Shown: in pieces, positions 1 to 5,933 of the stretch
How the letters are laid out: each line of letters opens with the position of its first letter
Numbering within the stretch: the stretch's first letter is position 1
DNA from: Gammaproteobacteria bacterium
Lineage (GTDB): Bacteria > Pseudomonadota > Gammaproteobacteria > QOAV01
Direction: 5' to 3'
Length of the DNA stretch: 8,793 nt
NCBI GenBank assembly: GCA_027067235.1
Contig: JALXFQ010000031.1
Location: 1 to 8,793, forward strand
Translations under genes and position numbers: made by a program
The notes under the pieces: generated by a model
Seen by the model: only the letters and a program-made list of their open reading frames with translations
The model's database searches: none
What the model was told of the DNA's origin: nothing

Positions 1-2
1 AG

Positions 3-1187
3 GGTGGCGGCAAAACCCGGCAAATCCGCCTGATAGCTGCCGTCAGGGCCATGAAGTCGCTGGTCAACAATCTTTTTTACCGCTATCACAGCTACGCCGA
101 CGCTTCGCCCGGGCTGTGGCGGGACATATACAGCATCTACCGAATCACGGGACTGGCGGCAACGGAAACTGCCGCATGCACCAATCTGCTGGCGCTGCTG
201 CGTCAGGAATTTCAGACGGCCTTGCTGCTCCACCTGACACTGCCCGCCGGCCTGCATCCGCTACAACTGGCGGATACCCTTGAGCTGCTCCGGCGCTGGC
301 CTGTCAACCACCCCAAACTGGCGTGGCTGGATGCAGCTTCCGCCACCGGCAGGCAAGATATTTTCATGCTGGCGCTGAAATCATCTTCCGGACCGACCCG
401 TATCTGGTCAGATTTTACTGCCACGGCCAGCGACGCCATGCGGTTTTTTGACGCCCGACCGGCACTGACCGCCTTGCGCCAGTTGCAACGCTCTTTGAGA
501 AAAGGCCAGCGAGCGCCGCTGCTACAAACCCTGGATGGGGATGATTCCCATATCGCCGCTTTACTGACGAGCTTGTCCACATGCTGGGGCAAACCAGCGG
601 CAAGGCAATATGCACGACGCGAAGTCAGCGGTTCGATCTTTGTCTGCAACGGCGTATCCTGCCTGCACAGCATGCTTTCGCGACATTCTTCGGCTGCCAG
701 CGCCAGCGCCGGGCTCGACTATCCGGGGCTGAGCCGCTGGCAAATACTCAATGTTTCCGAGGGCGGCGCTGGCATCGCCCATAACAAGGCCCTCCCCCAT
801 GGATTTCAGCCCGGCGATCTCATCGGCCTCATGTGGCCGGACTCGAGCGGCTGGCAACTGGGCACCGTGCGCTGGATCCGCAACAACAAACGCTATCAAA
901 TGGGCATCCAGTCTCTGGGCGATGATGTCATGCCCGCTACACTCAGTGGCCACCATTCGTCCTCTGCGCACACGCTTTTTCCGGCCTTGCTGGCATCGGG
1001 CAAAGCCGGTACCCGGCGGCCGCACAGTATCTTCATAGATCATCCGGGCGCGCACCAGCTCAACGACCCGCTGTATCTGCACTGTCAGGATCAGACCACC
1101 CGGTTGCGCAAGCCCGTGGTGCGATCGACGCTCAGCTACAAACAAATTGTCCCGAGCGAGCCATCCGTTTGTTTTCGCGGCGCCTGA
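3..1187 (+). CDS. PilZ-domain protein, 5'-truncated by the window edge
   Basis: The reading frame is open from base 3 to the TGA at 1185-1187. The first ATG at 51 has no convincing ribosome site, and the 16 codons before it are open and continue the helical character (ending R-L-I-A-A-V-R-A), so the true start probably lies upstream of the window. Numbered from the ATG at 51, the visible 378 residues have a largely helical N-terminal part (about 1-170) and a C-terminal PilZ-like barrel (about 185-295). The barrel has an RQYAR element (185-189, RxxxR type) and NVSEGG (234-239, the D/NxSxxG motif); both are known to hold cyclic di-GMP in PilZ domains. The strand GTVRWIRNN (271-279) also fits the fold. 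About 80 residues follow with no recognised domain. A c-di-GMP-binding cytoplasmic effector is inferred; output unknown. No membrane segment or signal peptide is visible in this part. Confidence 0.7.
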   Translation, partial: GGGKTRQIRLIAAVRAMKSLVNNLFYRYHSYADASPGLWRDIYSIYRITGLAATETAACTNLLALLRQEFQTALLLHLTLPAGLHPLQLADTLELLRRWPVNHPKLAWLDAASATGRQDIFMLALKSSSGPTRIWSDFTATASDAMRFFDARPALTALRQLQRSLRKGQRAPLLQTLDGDDSHIAALLTSLSTCWGKPAARQYARREVSGSIFVCNGVSCLHSMLSRHSSAASASAGLDYPGLSRWQILNVSEGGAGIAHNKALPHGFQPGDLIGLMWPDSSGWQLGTVRWIRNNKRYQMGIQSLGDDVMPATLSGHHSSSAHTLFPALLASGKAGTRRPHSIFIDHPGAHQLNDPLYLHCQDQTTRLRKPVVRSTLSYKQIVPSEPSVCFRGA

Positions 1188-1198
1188 TGTCTTATACA
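1169..1198 (+). promoter_or_regulatory. sigma70-like promoter candidate for yjgR
   Basis: A TTGTTT hexamer (1169-1174) and TATACA (1193-1198) are separated by 18 bp. Transcription would start near 1205, giving a leader of about 26 nt before the ATG at 1231. The -35 lies inside the last codons of the PilZ gene. An AAGGA ribosome site at 1220-1224 sits 6 nt before that ATG. Read by eye only. Confidence 0.4.
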
Positions 1199-1230
1199 CT
1201 ACGCCCCGGTCTTCATTGCAAGGATTAGAC

Positions 1231-2751
1231 ATGTCTGAATCACCTGAACCAGCGAAGCTGCTTATTGGCGCCGCCGATGGCGTGAAAATCTATCAACTGG
1301 GCAAGGCCAGCAATCGCCACGGCATGATTTCAGGCGCCACCGGAACCGGCAAAACCGTATCGTTGCAGATTCTGGCCGAGGGCTTCTCGAAAATGGGAGT
1401 ACCGGTGTTTGCCGCGGATGTCAAGGGCGACCTGTCCGGTCTGGCCAGACCGGCCAATCCGCACCCCAAAATTGACGAACGCATCCAGAAAATAGGCATC
1501 AAGGATTACCAGGCGCGCGCCTATCCGGTCGTGTTCTGGGATATTTTTGGCGAAAAAGGTCATCCGGTGCGTACCACCATATCCGAGGTCGGCCCGCTGC
1601 TGCTGTCCAACCTGCTGGATCTGAACAATGTGCAGACCGGCGTTCTTTACGCCTGTTTCAGCATCGCCGACGACAACGGCCTGCTGTTGCTGGATCTGAA
1701 AGACCTGCGCGCCATGCTCAGCTGGATGGCGGAAAACCGCAAGGAACTGCAGGGCCAGTACGGCAATATATCCAGCGCCAGCGTCGCCGCCATCCAGCGT
1801 GATCTGCTGATTCTGGAAGAACAGGGCGCGGATGTCTTTTTCGGCGAGCCGGCACTGGCTCTGGAAGACATCATGAAAACCGACTTTTCCGGCAATGGTG
1901 TTATCAACATTCTGGACGCCACCGTGCTCATGAACCAGTCGCCGCGCCTGTACTCCACATTCCTGCTGTGGCTGTTGTCGGAACTGTTCGAACAGCTGCC
2001 GGAAGTGGGCAACCCGGACAAGCCGAAACTGGTGTTCTTTTTCGACGAGGCTCATCTGTTGTTCGACCAGGCGCCAAAAGCCCTGCTGGACAAGATCGAA
2101 CAGGTGGTGCGACTGATCCGTTCCAAGGGCGTCGGTGTCTATTTCATCTCGCAGAGTCCGCTGGACATACCGCAGGATGTACTGGGGCAGATGGGCATGC
2201 GCATACAGCATGCCTTGCGCGCTTTCACGCCACGCGACAAAAAAGCGGTCAGGACTGTTGCCGAAACCTTCCGGCCCAACCCGAAACTGGACGTGGAAAA
2301 AGAAATCACCCAGCTCGGCACCGGTGTCGGGCTGGTGTCGGTACTGGACGCCAAAGGCAGCCCCACGCCGGTGGAAAAAACGCTTATTCGCCCGCCCGAA
2401 TCACGCATTGGCCCGCTCACCGACGAAGAACGCGCGGAACAGATTTCACGTTCGCCCCTGAAAGGCCGTTATGACGAAACCGTGGACCGGGAGTCCGCCT
2501 ACGAGATATTGCTCAAAAAAACCGAGGCGAAACAGGCAGAAGCCGAGCGTATTGCTGAAGAGGAAGCCGCCCGCAAGGCCGCGGAAAAAGAACAGAAAGC
2601 CCGCTCCCGGGGGCGCGGGTCCAACCGTCAGGGTATCGGCGAAGCGATGTTGAAAAGCGTGGTCCGCTCGGTGGGTTCACAGGTGGGGCGGCGCCTCGGT
2701 CGCCAAATCGTGCGCGGCATACTGGGCTCCCTGTTTGGTGGCAGAAGCTGA
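1231..2751 (+). CDS. yjgR: YjgR-like DUF853 ATPase (HerA/FtsK-type P-loop)
   Basis: This 506-residue protein is a close relative of E. coli YjgR in length and layout. It has a Walker A motif GATGTGKT (35-42), a Walker B LVFFFDEA (267-274), and a following ISQSP (306-310) in the position of a HerA-type sensor. The family hallmarks DIFGEKGHPVR (104-114), QYGNISSASV (176-185) and the C-terminal RQIVRGILGSLFGG (491-504) are all present. Residues about 427-460 are a charged, Ala/Glu/Lys-rich segment likely to form a coiled coil. The family belongs to the HerA-FtsK ATPases, which form hexameric motors on DNA or protein substrates; the cellular role of YjgR itself is not well established. The start at 1231 is chosen because AAGGA lies 6 nt upstream. 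An in-frame start at 1147 would overlap the PilZ gene and add 28 residues absent from YjgR. The protein is cytoplasmic and complete. Confidence 0.93.
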   Translation: MSESPEPAKLLIGAADGVKIYQLGKASNRHGMISGATGTGKTVSLQILAEGFSKMGVPVFAADVKGDLSGLARPANPHPKIDERIQKIGIKDYQARAYPVVFWDIFGEKGHPVRTTISEVGPLLLSNLLDLNNVQTGVLYACFSIADDNGLLLLDLKDLRAMLSWMAENRKELQGQYGNISSASVAAIQRDLLILEEQGADVFFGEPALALEDIMKTDFSGNGVINILDATVLMNQSPRLYSTFLLWLLSELFEQLPEVGNPDKPKLVFFFDEAHLLFDQAPKALLDKIEQVVRLIRSKGVGVYFISQSPLDIPQDVLGQMGMRIQHALRAFTPRDKKAVRTVAETFRPNPKLDVEKEITQLGTGVGLVSVLDAKGSPTPVEKTLIRPPESRIGPLTDEERAEQISRSPLKGRYDETVDRESAYEILLKKTEAKQAEAERIAEEEAARKAAEKEQKARSRGRGSNRQGIGEAMLKSVVRSVGSQVGRRLGRQIVRGILGSLFGGRS

Positions 2752-2759
2752 GCGCCAAT

Positions 2760-2785
2760 GGCAGGCCGCCCGCCGGCGGCCTGCC
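2760..2785. terminator. GC-rich hairpin between convergent genes
   Basis: A perfect 11-bp inverted repeat, GGCAGGCCGCC and GGCGGCCTGCC, has a 4-nt loop (2771-2774). It starts 8 bp after the yjgR stop and ends 10 bp before the stop of the convergent DUF2892 gene. On the + strand a loosely T-rich stretch (2795-2807) follows after 9 bases; on the - strand there is no T run. It probably works as a shared terminator, but the poor U-tract leaves this uncertain. Confidence 0.5.
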
Positions 2786-2795
2786 GCGCAAAGAT

Positions 2796-2981
2796 TTATT
2801 TGGTTTTACAGGTGCTTAAACCCAGAATGGCGTAAGGCGGGCACCAGCCGATCAACCCCGTCAGTAATGGAATCAGGCCAATCGCGCCCCACCAGTTCTG
2901 GGCGAAAACACCCCAGGCGATAATGGCCAGTCCCACAACGATTCTCAGGTTTCTATCGATACCGCCAACATTCTTTTTCAT
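2796..2981 (-). CDS. DUF2892 (YgaP-TM-like) small inner-membrane protein
   Basis: This 61-residue protein begins with a basic MKKNVGGIDRNLR segment that carries the family's G-x-D-R-x-x-R pattern. Two hydrophobic segments follow (about 13-27 and 31-46). It ends with the typical GWCPPY (45-50) and a Thr-Cys near the C-terminus (Cys58). The same fold forms the membrane tail of the rhodanese YgaP, but here it stands alone without a rhodanese domain. An AAGAGG ribosome site (2993-2988 on the minus strand) lies 6 nt before the ATG. It is the last gene of the minus-strand cluster, 94 bp downstream of the Crp/Fnr gene, and a CRP-like palindrome in that gap may control it. The two conserved cysteines, Cys47 and Cys58, make a link to sulfur or redox chemistry possible. 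The molecular function of stand-alone DUF2892 proteins is not settled. Confidence 0.87.
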   Translation of the reverse strand: MKKNVGGIDRNLRIVVGLAIIAWGVFAQNWWGAIGLIPLLTGLIGWCPPYAILGLSTCKTK

Positions 2982-3049
2982 ATCGAGCCTCTTGTGTTCT
3001 ATCTGTCATGGTAGAGGCAGCAAGGTTAAATCACTGTCTCGCTCCTGTA

Positions 3050-3064
3050 TGTGACATTATCACA
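3050..3064. promoter_or_regulatory. CRP-like palindrome upstream of the DUF2892 gene
   Basis: The sequence TGTGA-CATTA-TCACA is a perfect 5+5 inverted repeat with a 5-bp centre. It lies in the 94-bp gap between the Crp/Fnr stop and the DUF2892 start. On the minus strand a weak -10-like TTTAAC (3030-3025) would place transcription start near 3018, putting the palindrome centre near -39, close to the -41.5 position of class II CRP/FNR activation. The spacer is one base shorter than in E. coli CRP sites. Looser outer arms (CCTGT 3044-3048 and ACAGG 3064-3068) also allow a bulged hairpin, so an RNA role is an alternative. Confidence 0.42.
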
Positions 3065-3075
3065 CAGGCAAGGTT

Positions 3076-3750
3076 TTATTTGTTGAGCGATTCCAGCCCT
3101 TTGCGATCCCGTAACTGCAACTCCCCACGCGCCAGACTGACGATTCCCCGGCACTCCAGATCTTTCAGGATTCGAGTCACCACTTCGCGCGAGGTGCCCA
3201 GATCGAAGGCAATAGTCTGATGGGTCCGCGCCAGCCGCCCGTCCGGGTCGGCCTTGTGCAGGATATAATCGGCGATTCTTGCGTCGACGCGGCGAAAGGC
3301 CACTTCTTCCACCACCGAGATAACCTCGGCCAGGCGTTCCGCCACCAGTGAAAACATAAAATCCCGCCACGCGCCACTGGCCTGCATCCAGCTTTGCACC
3401 TGCCCCAGCGGCACCAGCAGCGCAGTCACACTGTCATCAATCACGGCATTGGCCGGGAACGGCGCACCGCCAATCATGCAGGACGCCGTCAACACGCAGC
3501 TCTGCCCTGCTTCAATCCGGTACAGAGTGATTTCACGGCCCGACTCCGACAGCTTGAACACGCGCACGCTACCACTCAGCACCAGCGGCAGATGGGTACA
3601 GCTCTGACCCTCGCTGCAAACGGCGCTACCCTGCTCCAGATCCGCTCGACCCACCCTGCTGAAAAATTCTTCCTGCTGCGCAGCGGACAGCCGCCCCACC
3701 ACGGGAAACAGGCGCAGTACGTCAGAGCGCAGCCGGGAATCCGAAATCAC
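3076..3750 (-). CDS. Crp/Fnr-family transcriptional regulator
   Basis: This 224-residue protein has an N-terminal cyclic-nucleotide-binding-like barrel (about 14-125), a long dimer helix (about 126-152) and a C-terminal winged helix-turn-helix (about 155-215). The recognition helix TSREVVTRILKDL (186-198) keeps Arg188, Glu189 and Arg193, matching Arg180, Glu181 and Arg185 of E. coli CRP, which read TGTGA. The cAMP pocket is not kept: no Gly-Glu or Arg-Ser pair appears in the expected GGAPFPANA region. Four cysteines occur in the sensor domain (Cys45, Cys51, Cys85, Cys91), the last two in CVLTASC, an element I recall from a Crp/Fnr subfamily found near DUF2892 genes. There is no FNR-type N-terminal cysteine cluster. 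The start is GTG at 3750, the only start codon after the in-frame TGA at 3771; no clear Shine-Dalgarno precedes it, so translation may depend on the upstream gene. The effector is unknown; redox or persulfide sensing is an inference. Confidence 0.9.
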   Translation of the reverse strand: MISDSRLRSDVLRLFPVVGRLSAAQQEEFFSRVGRADLEQGSAVCSEGQSCTHLPLVLSGSVRVFKLSESGREITLYRIEAGQSCVLTASCMIGGAPFPANAVIDDSVTALLVPLGQVQSWMQASGAWRDFMFSLVAERLAEVISVVEEVAFRRVDARIADYILHKADPDGRLARTHQTIAFDLGTSREVVTRILKDLECRGIVSLARGELQLRDRKGLESLNK

Positions 3751-3768
3751 TGAACTGAATGACCCGGG

Positions 3769-4761
3769 TCAGGATATGCGCGCGTCACCAGCAACGGCTT
3801 GCCTGCTCAGAGCTGCCTGCACCCGGCTTACCAGTTCCTCCACCACGGACCGGTAGGCTTTGGCGCCAGCGCTGCCCGATTCATAGAGAGCCACCGGATT
3901 ACCCGCATATTGCGCTCGCGACAGCGCGTGATCATAGGGTATGCGGGTATCGAACAGATAGCCCTGCGCATGATCCTCGAAACGGCCACGAATCAGGCGA
4001 TTCAGATCCACATTGTCCTCGTCCACCCGGGTCAGCAAGATACCCAGTAATGCCAGTTCGGGATTCACCCGGCGCTTGACCACCTCCAGTCCGTTGAGCA
4101 TGTCGCTGACTCCTTCCAGGCTCAGGATGCTCATGTCGCTGGGAATGAGACAAAAGCGCGCCGCCACCAGACCATTGAGCATCATGTTGCCCATGTAAGG
4201 CGGACAATCCAGCAGAATATAGTCGTAATAGGGCAAAATGGGCTTGAGTATGTCGCGCAGTATGAATTCCTTGCGCACGCGATGATGATCCAGCCAGATA
4301 CTGGCGTCGGCCAGCTGTTTGTCTCCCGGCGTCAGGTGCAGATATTCGGAATCGGTGGACACCAGGGCGGAACTGATGTCGGGATGGCGGTCGCGCAACA
4401 GCTTCGACATGGACCGGTAACGCTGGCCCGGACGGATGATCGTGGTCAGACTGGTTTCCACGTGCCCCTGCGGGTCCAGGTCGACGATCAGGGTACGCTT
4501 CTTATGGGTTTCAGCCAGCTCATAGCCGATACTGGTGGACGTGGTGGTCTTGCCTACCCCGCCTTTCTGACTGCAAACAGCAATGACCACGGCATCCTGC
4601 CCGGACGGCTCATACCGGGGCGCGCGGTACAGCACGGAACGCAAGCCGGTGGTCAGGGAAGGAAAGGTTTTGCGTTTTTCCACTTTTTTCTGGCGGGCCG
4701 GCGCCTCCGCGGGAGCTGCGGACTTCCCGTTTACCTTGTCTTTGTTACGGCCAAATATCAT
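3769..4761 (-). CDS. ParA/Soj-family ATPase (orphan)
   Basis: This 330-residue protein has a deviant Walker A motif KGGVGKTT (66-73) with the signature Lys66, a switch region LIVDLDPQGH (91-100) and a Walker B YILLDCPP (181-188). These are the hallmarks of ParA/MinD ATPases, which dimerise on ATP and position DNA or protein complexes. The first 55 or so residues are an extra, Lys/Arg/Ala/Pro-rich and probably disordered tail that is not part of the ATPase core. No ParB gene, helix-turn-helix or centromere-like iteron is visible nearby, so it is an orphan and its cargo is unknown. The ATG at 4761 follows GAGG (4771-4768) with a 6-nt spacer. It is the first gene of the minus-strand cluster; its TGA is followed after 18 bp by the GTG of the Crp/Fnr gene in the same reading frame. 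Chromosome partition, cell-surface apparatus positioning or another spatial role are all possible. Confidence 0.9.
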   Translation of the reverse strand: MIFGRNKDKVNGKSAAPAEAPARQKKVEKRKTFPSLTTGLRSVLYRAPRYEPSGQDAVVIAVCSQKGGVGKTTTSTSIGYELAETHKKRTLIVDLDPQGHVETSLTTIIRPGQRYRSMSKLLRDRHPDISSALVSTDSEYLHLTPGDKQLADASIWLDHHRVRKEFILRDILKPILPYYDYILLDCPPYMGNMMLNGLVAARFCLIPSDMSILSLEGVSDMLNGLEVVKRRVNPELALLGILLTRVDEDNVDLNRLIRGRFEDHAQGYLFDTRIPYDHALSRAQYAGNPVALYESGSAGAKAYRSVVEELVSRVQAALSRQAVAGDARIS

Positions 4762-4821
4762 TGATTACCTCAGCAATTCGGTGTTGCCGGCCGGGCTGCC
4801 GGCATCCATTGCGCCGCGCGT

Positions 4822-4850
4822 ATTCTAACCCGCGATGGGGAGGATTTCAC
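4822..4850 (-). promoter_or_regulatory. promoter candidate for the parA-crp cluster
   Basis: On the minus strand TAGAAT (4827-4822) is a good -10 match. A weak -35, GTGAAA, lies 17 bp upstream (4850-4845). Transcription would begin near 4815, giving a leader of about 54 nt. The leader contains a GC hairpin with GCCGGC arms at 4786-4791 and 4798-4803. The -35 is poor, so an activator may be needed. Confidence 0.35.
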
Positions 4851-4931
4851 AGAATATCTGCGGGCAGGAAACAGATTTCAGGCAGGTGTTCAACCCGGCT
4901 GACCGGCGCCGCAGGCCGGCGCTGTCGCAGC

Positions 4932-5100
4932 CTAGCAGGGCGTTGAAAAACGCGGTTTTGCAACGCCCTGCGCGTGGCACAGGGATGTGCCGCCCCTTTT
5001 GATAGCTGTAAGTCATTGAAAATAAAGTAAGTGGAAAACCGCGTTTTCCACTTACGTGGTTGAGATAGTCCAGGGAAGGACTTTTTCAACATCCTGCCAG
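4932..5100. mobile_element. MITE-like element with imperfect terminal inverted repeats
   Basis: The left end CTAGCAGGGCGTTGAAAAA (4932-4950) matches the reverse complement of the right end, CTGGCAGGATGTTGAAAAA (5100-5082), at 16 of 19 positions, and all three differences are transitions. A third partial copy, inverted, lies at 4956-4971 and pairs with the left end in an 11-bp perfect stem (4935-4945 with 4961-4971). A second hairpin (5027-5055) has a 13-bp perfect stem. The two hairpins share a tip of the form AAAAC-3 nt-GTTTT. There is no coding capacity and no clear target duplication. The size and structure suit a non-autonomous element mobilised in trans, or a REP/BIME-like repeat. I cannot assign it to a named insertion-sequence family. 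Confidence 0.55.
5018..5055 (-). terminator. hairpin with T-rich tail, likely terminator of the secreted-protein gene
   Basis: On the minus strand the perfect 13-bp stem GTAAGTGGAAAAC / GTTTTCCACTTAC with a 3-nt loop is followed directly by TTTATTTTC. It lies 88 bp after the stop of the small secreted-protein gene and inside the MITE-like element. The stem is not very GC-rich, so strength is uncertain. Confidence 0.45.
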
Positions 5101-5142
5101 ACGCCGATCTGTGGCAGGCGGAGCACAAGCCTGTGGGCGGCC

Positions 5143-5619
5143 TCAGGCCCTGGGAAACAACAACAGGTCTCCTGCCTTGTTTGTTTTCACATCCCAACCG
5201 CGTTGCAGCAGTGTTTCCCGCTGCCGGCAGAGCCCGGCGATACTGTAGCTGGCAATCCGGTCATGCTCCTGCGTGGAGACAACGGCTTCATGCATGCCTG
5301 CAGCAGGCGCGGGCGAATGATCGACTGCGTTGCCGGCGCCGGCTTCAGAGTGGGCGATCAGGGTCGGGCCCCGGTCCGGCCCGGCGCTTGTGGTTGCCGG
5401 ATACAGCAAAAGATCACCACTGGCGTCACGTTCTACGCGCCAGCCACCGGGCGCCAGCTGCTGTTGAAGCTCCGGCACCGACATGGCGGCGAGTTGCTGC
5501 GGTGTAAGGTTGCGCTCCGGCGCAGACCGGGCGGCAAATGCCGCGCTGCCGGCAAACAACGAGAACAGCCCCAGCGTCAGTGCTGCCGCCGCGCTGCTGA
5601 TACGACGTATATCCAACAT
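5143..5619 (-). CDS. small secreted protein with a duplicated GW-V-GDLLL-P motif
   Basis: I do not recognise this family. The 158-residue product begins with a signal peptide: basic MLDIRR, a hydrophobic stretch (about 9-28) and an AFA cleavage site near residue 29, so export to the periplasm or beyond is predicted. The mature part contains two copies of one motif, GWRVERDASGDLLLYP (59-74) and GWDVKTNKAGDLLLFP (141-156), each preceded by a Leu/Gln/Arg-rich helix-like stretch (LQQQL; ETLLQR). The residues between are Ala/Gly/Pro-rich and probably flexible. A single Cys (131) is present, and there is no lipobox. The start is set by AGGAGG at 5631-5626: the ATG at 5619 is 6 nt away, while the ATG at 5622 is only 3 nt away. 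The frame runs open further upstream but without ribosome sites. The gene is monocistronic, divergent from the GTPase pair. Confidence 0.75.
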   Translation of the reverse strand: MLDIRRISSAAAALTLGLFSLFAGSAAFAARSAPERNLTPQQLAAMSVPELQQQLAPGGWRVERDASGDLLLYPATTSAGPDRGPTLIAHSEAGAGNAVDHSPAPAAGMHEAVVSTQEHDRIASYSIAGLCRQRETLLQRGWDVKTNKAGDLLLFPRA

Positions 5620-5625
5620 CATTTT

Positions 5626-5631
5626 CCTCCT
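5626..5631 (-). promoter_or_regulatory. strong Shine-Dalgarno (AGGAGG) deciding the secreted-protein start
   Basis: On the minus strand AGGAGG is followed by AAA and two successive ATG codons. The second ATG (5619) has the better 6-nt spacing. It rules out longer in-frame starts at 5646 and 5901, which have no such site. Confidence 0.7.
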
Positions 5632-5684
5632 GTCCTGGTTTTCCATGGTCAATAGACTGTGATGTGCGTTATTGCCGCGCCAGC

Positions 5685-5713
5685 TTAACATATATCTTAT
5701 AAGTCGGTATAGA
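5685..5713 (+). promoter_or_regulatory. promoter candidate for the GTPase operon
   Basis: TTAACA (5685-5690) and TATAGA (5708-5713) are separated by exactly 17 bp in the AT-rich core of the 311-bp region between the divergent genes. Transcription would start near 5720, leaving a leader of about 214 nt before the ATG at 5934. I see no better pair closer to the gene. Confidence 0.33.
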
Positions 5714-5718
5714 AAGAT

Positions 5719-5748
5719 TTTATAACTCATTGAAATTCTGACTGTCAT
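5719..5748 (-). promoter_or_regulatory. promoter candidate for the secreted-protein gene
   Basis: On the minus strand ATGACA (5748-5743) and TATAAA (5724-5719) are 18 bp apart, with a start near 5712 and a leader of about 90 nt. Further -10-like A/T runs at 5690-5713 could serve instead. The rest of this intergenic region (about 5750-5930) is GC-rich and shows no clear site or gene. Confidence 0.38.
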
Positions 5749-5933
5749 CTTTTCCGATATGGCGTTTTTCCGGCCCGGTTCAGCACCCGCCCGGCCTGTT
5801 TGACGGCTTGCAGGCAACCCGGCTGCCGGACAGCGCCATGCCTCTTGGCGACGCATGTGGCAGCTCAAGCTGTTCTTGGGCAATGGCCAGATTTGTGCCA
5901 TTCTTCGACTCCGTTGAAAGCACGGCTCTGTAC

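Noticed and set aside
1147..1230. Upstream in-frame start for yjgR at 1147
   Set aside because: It would overlap the PilZ gene, lacks a ribosome site and adds residues absent from YjgR, while 1231 has AAGGA at 6 nt.
1330..2211. 293-codon minus-strand frame opposite yjgR
   Set aside because: The + strand holds a clear YjgR homologue with both Walker motifs across the same bases.
5056..5655. 199-codon + strand frame opposite the secreted-protein gene
   Set aside because: The minus-strand frame has an AGGAGG site and a good signal peptide; the + frame begins inside the MITE-like element and shows neither.
5656..5670. TGTGA half-site in the divergent region
   Set aside because: There is no matching TCACA arm at a suitable distance, so a second site for the Crp/Fnr regulator is not supported.
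5808..5933. N-terminal extension of the first GTPase from a TTG codon
   Set aside because: It is Ser/Cys/Pro-rich, has no ribosome site, and would place 42 unlikely residues before the membrane helix.
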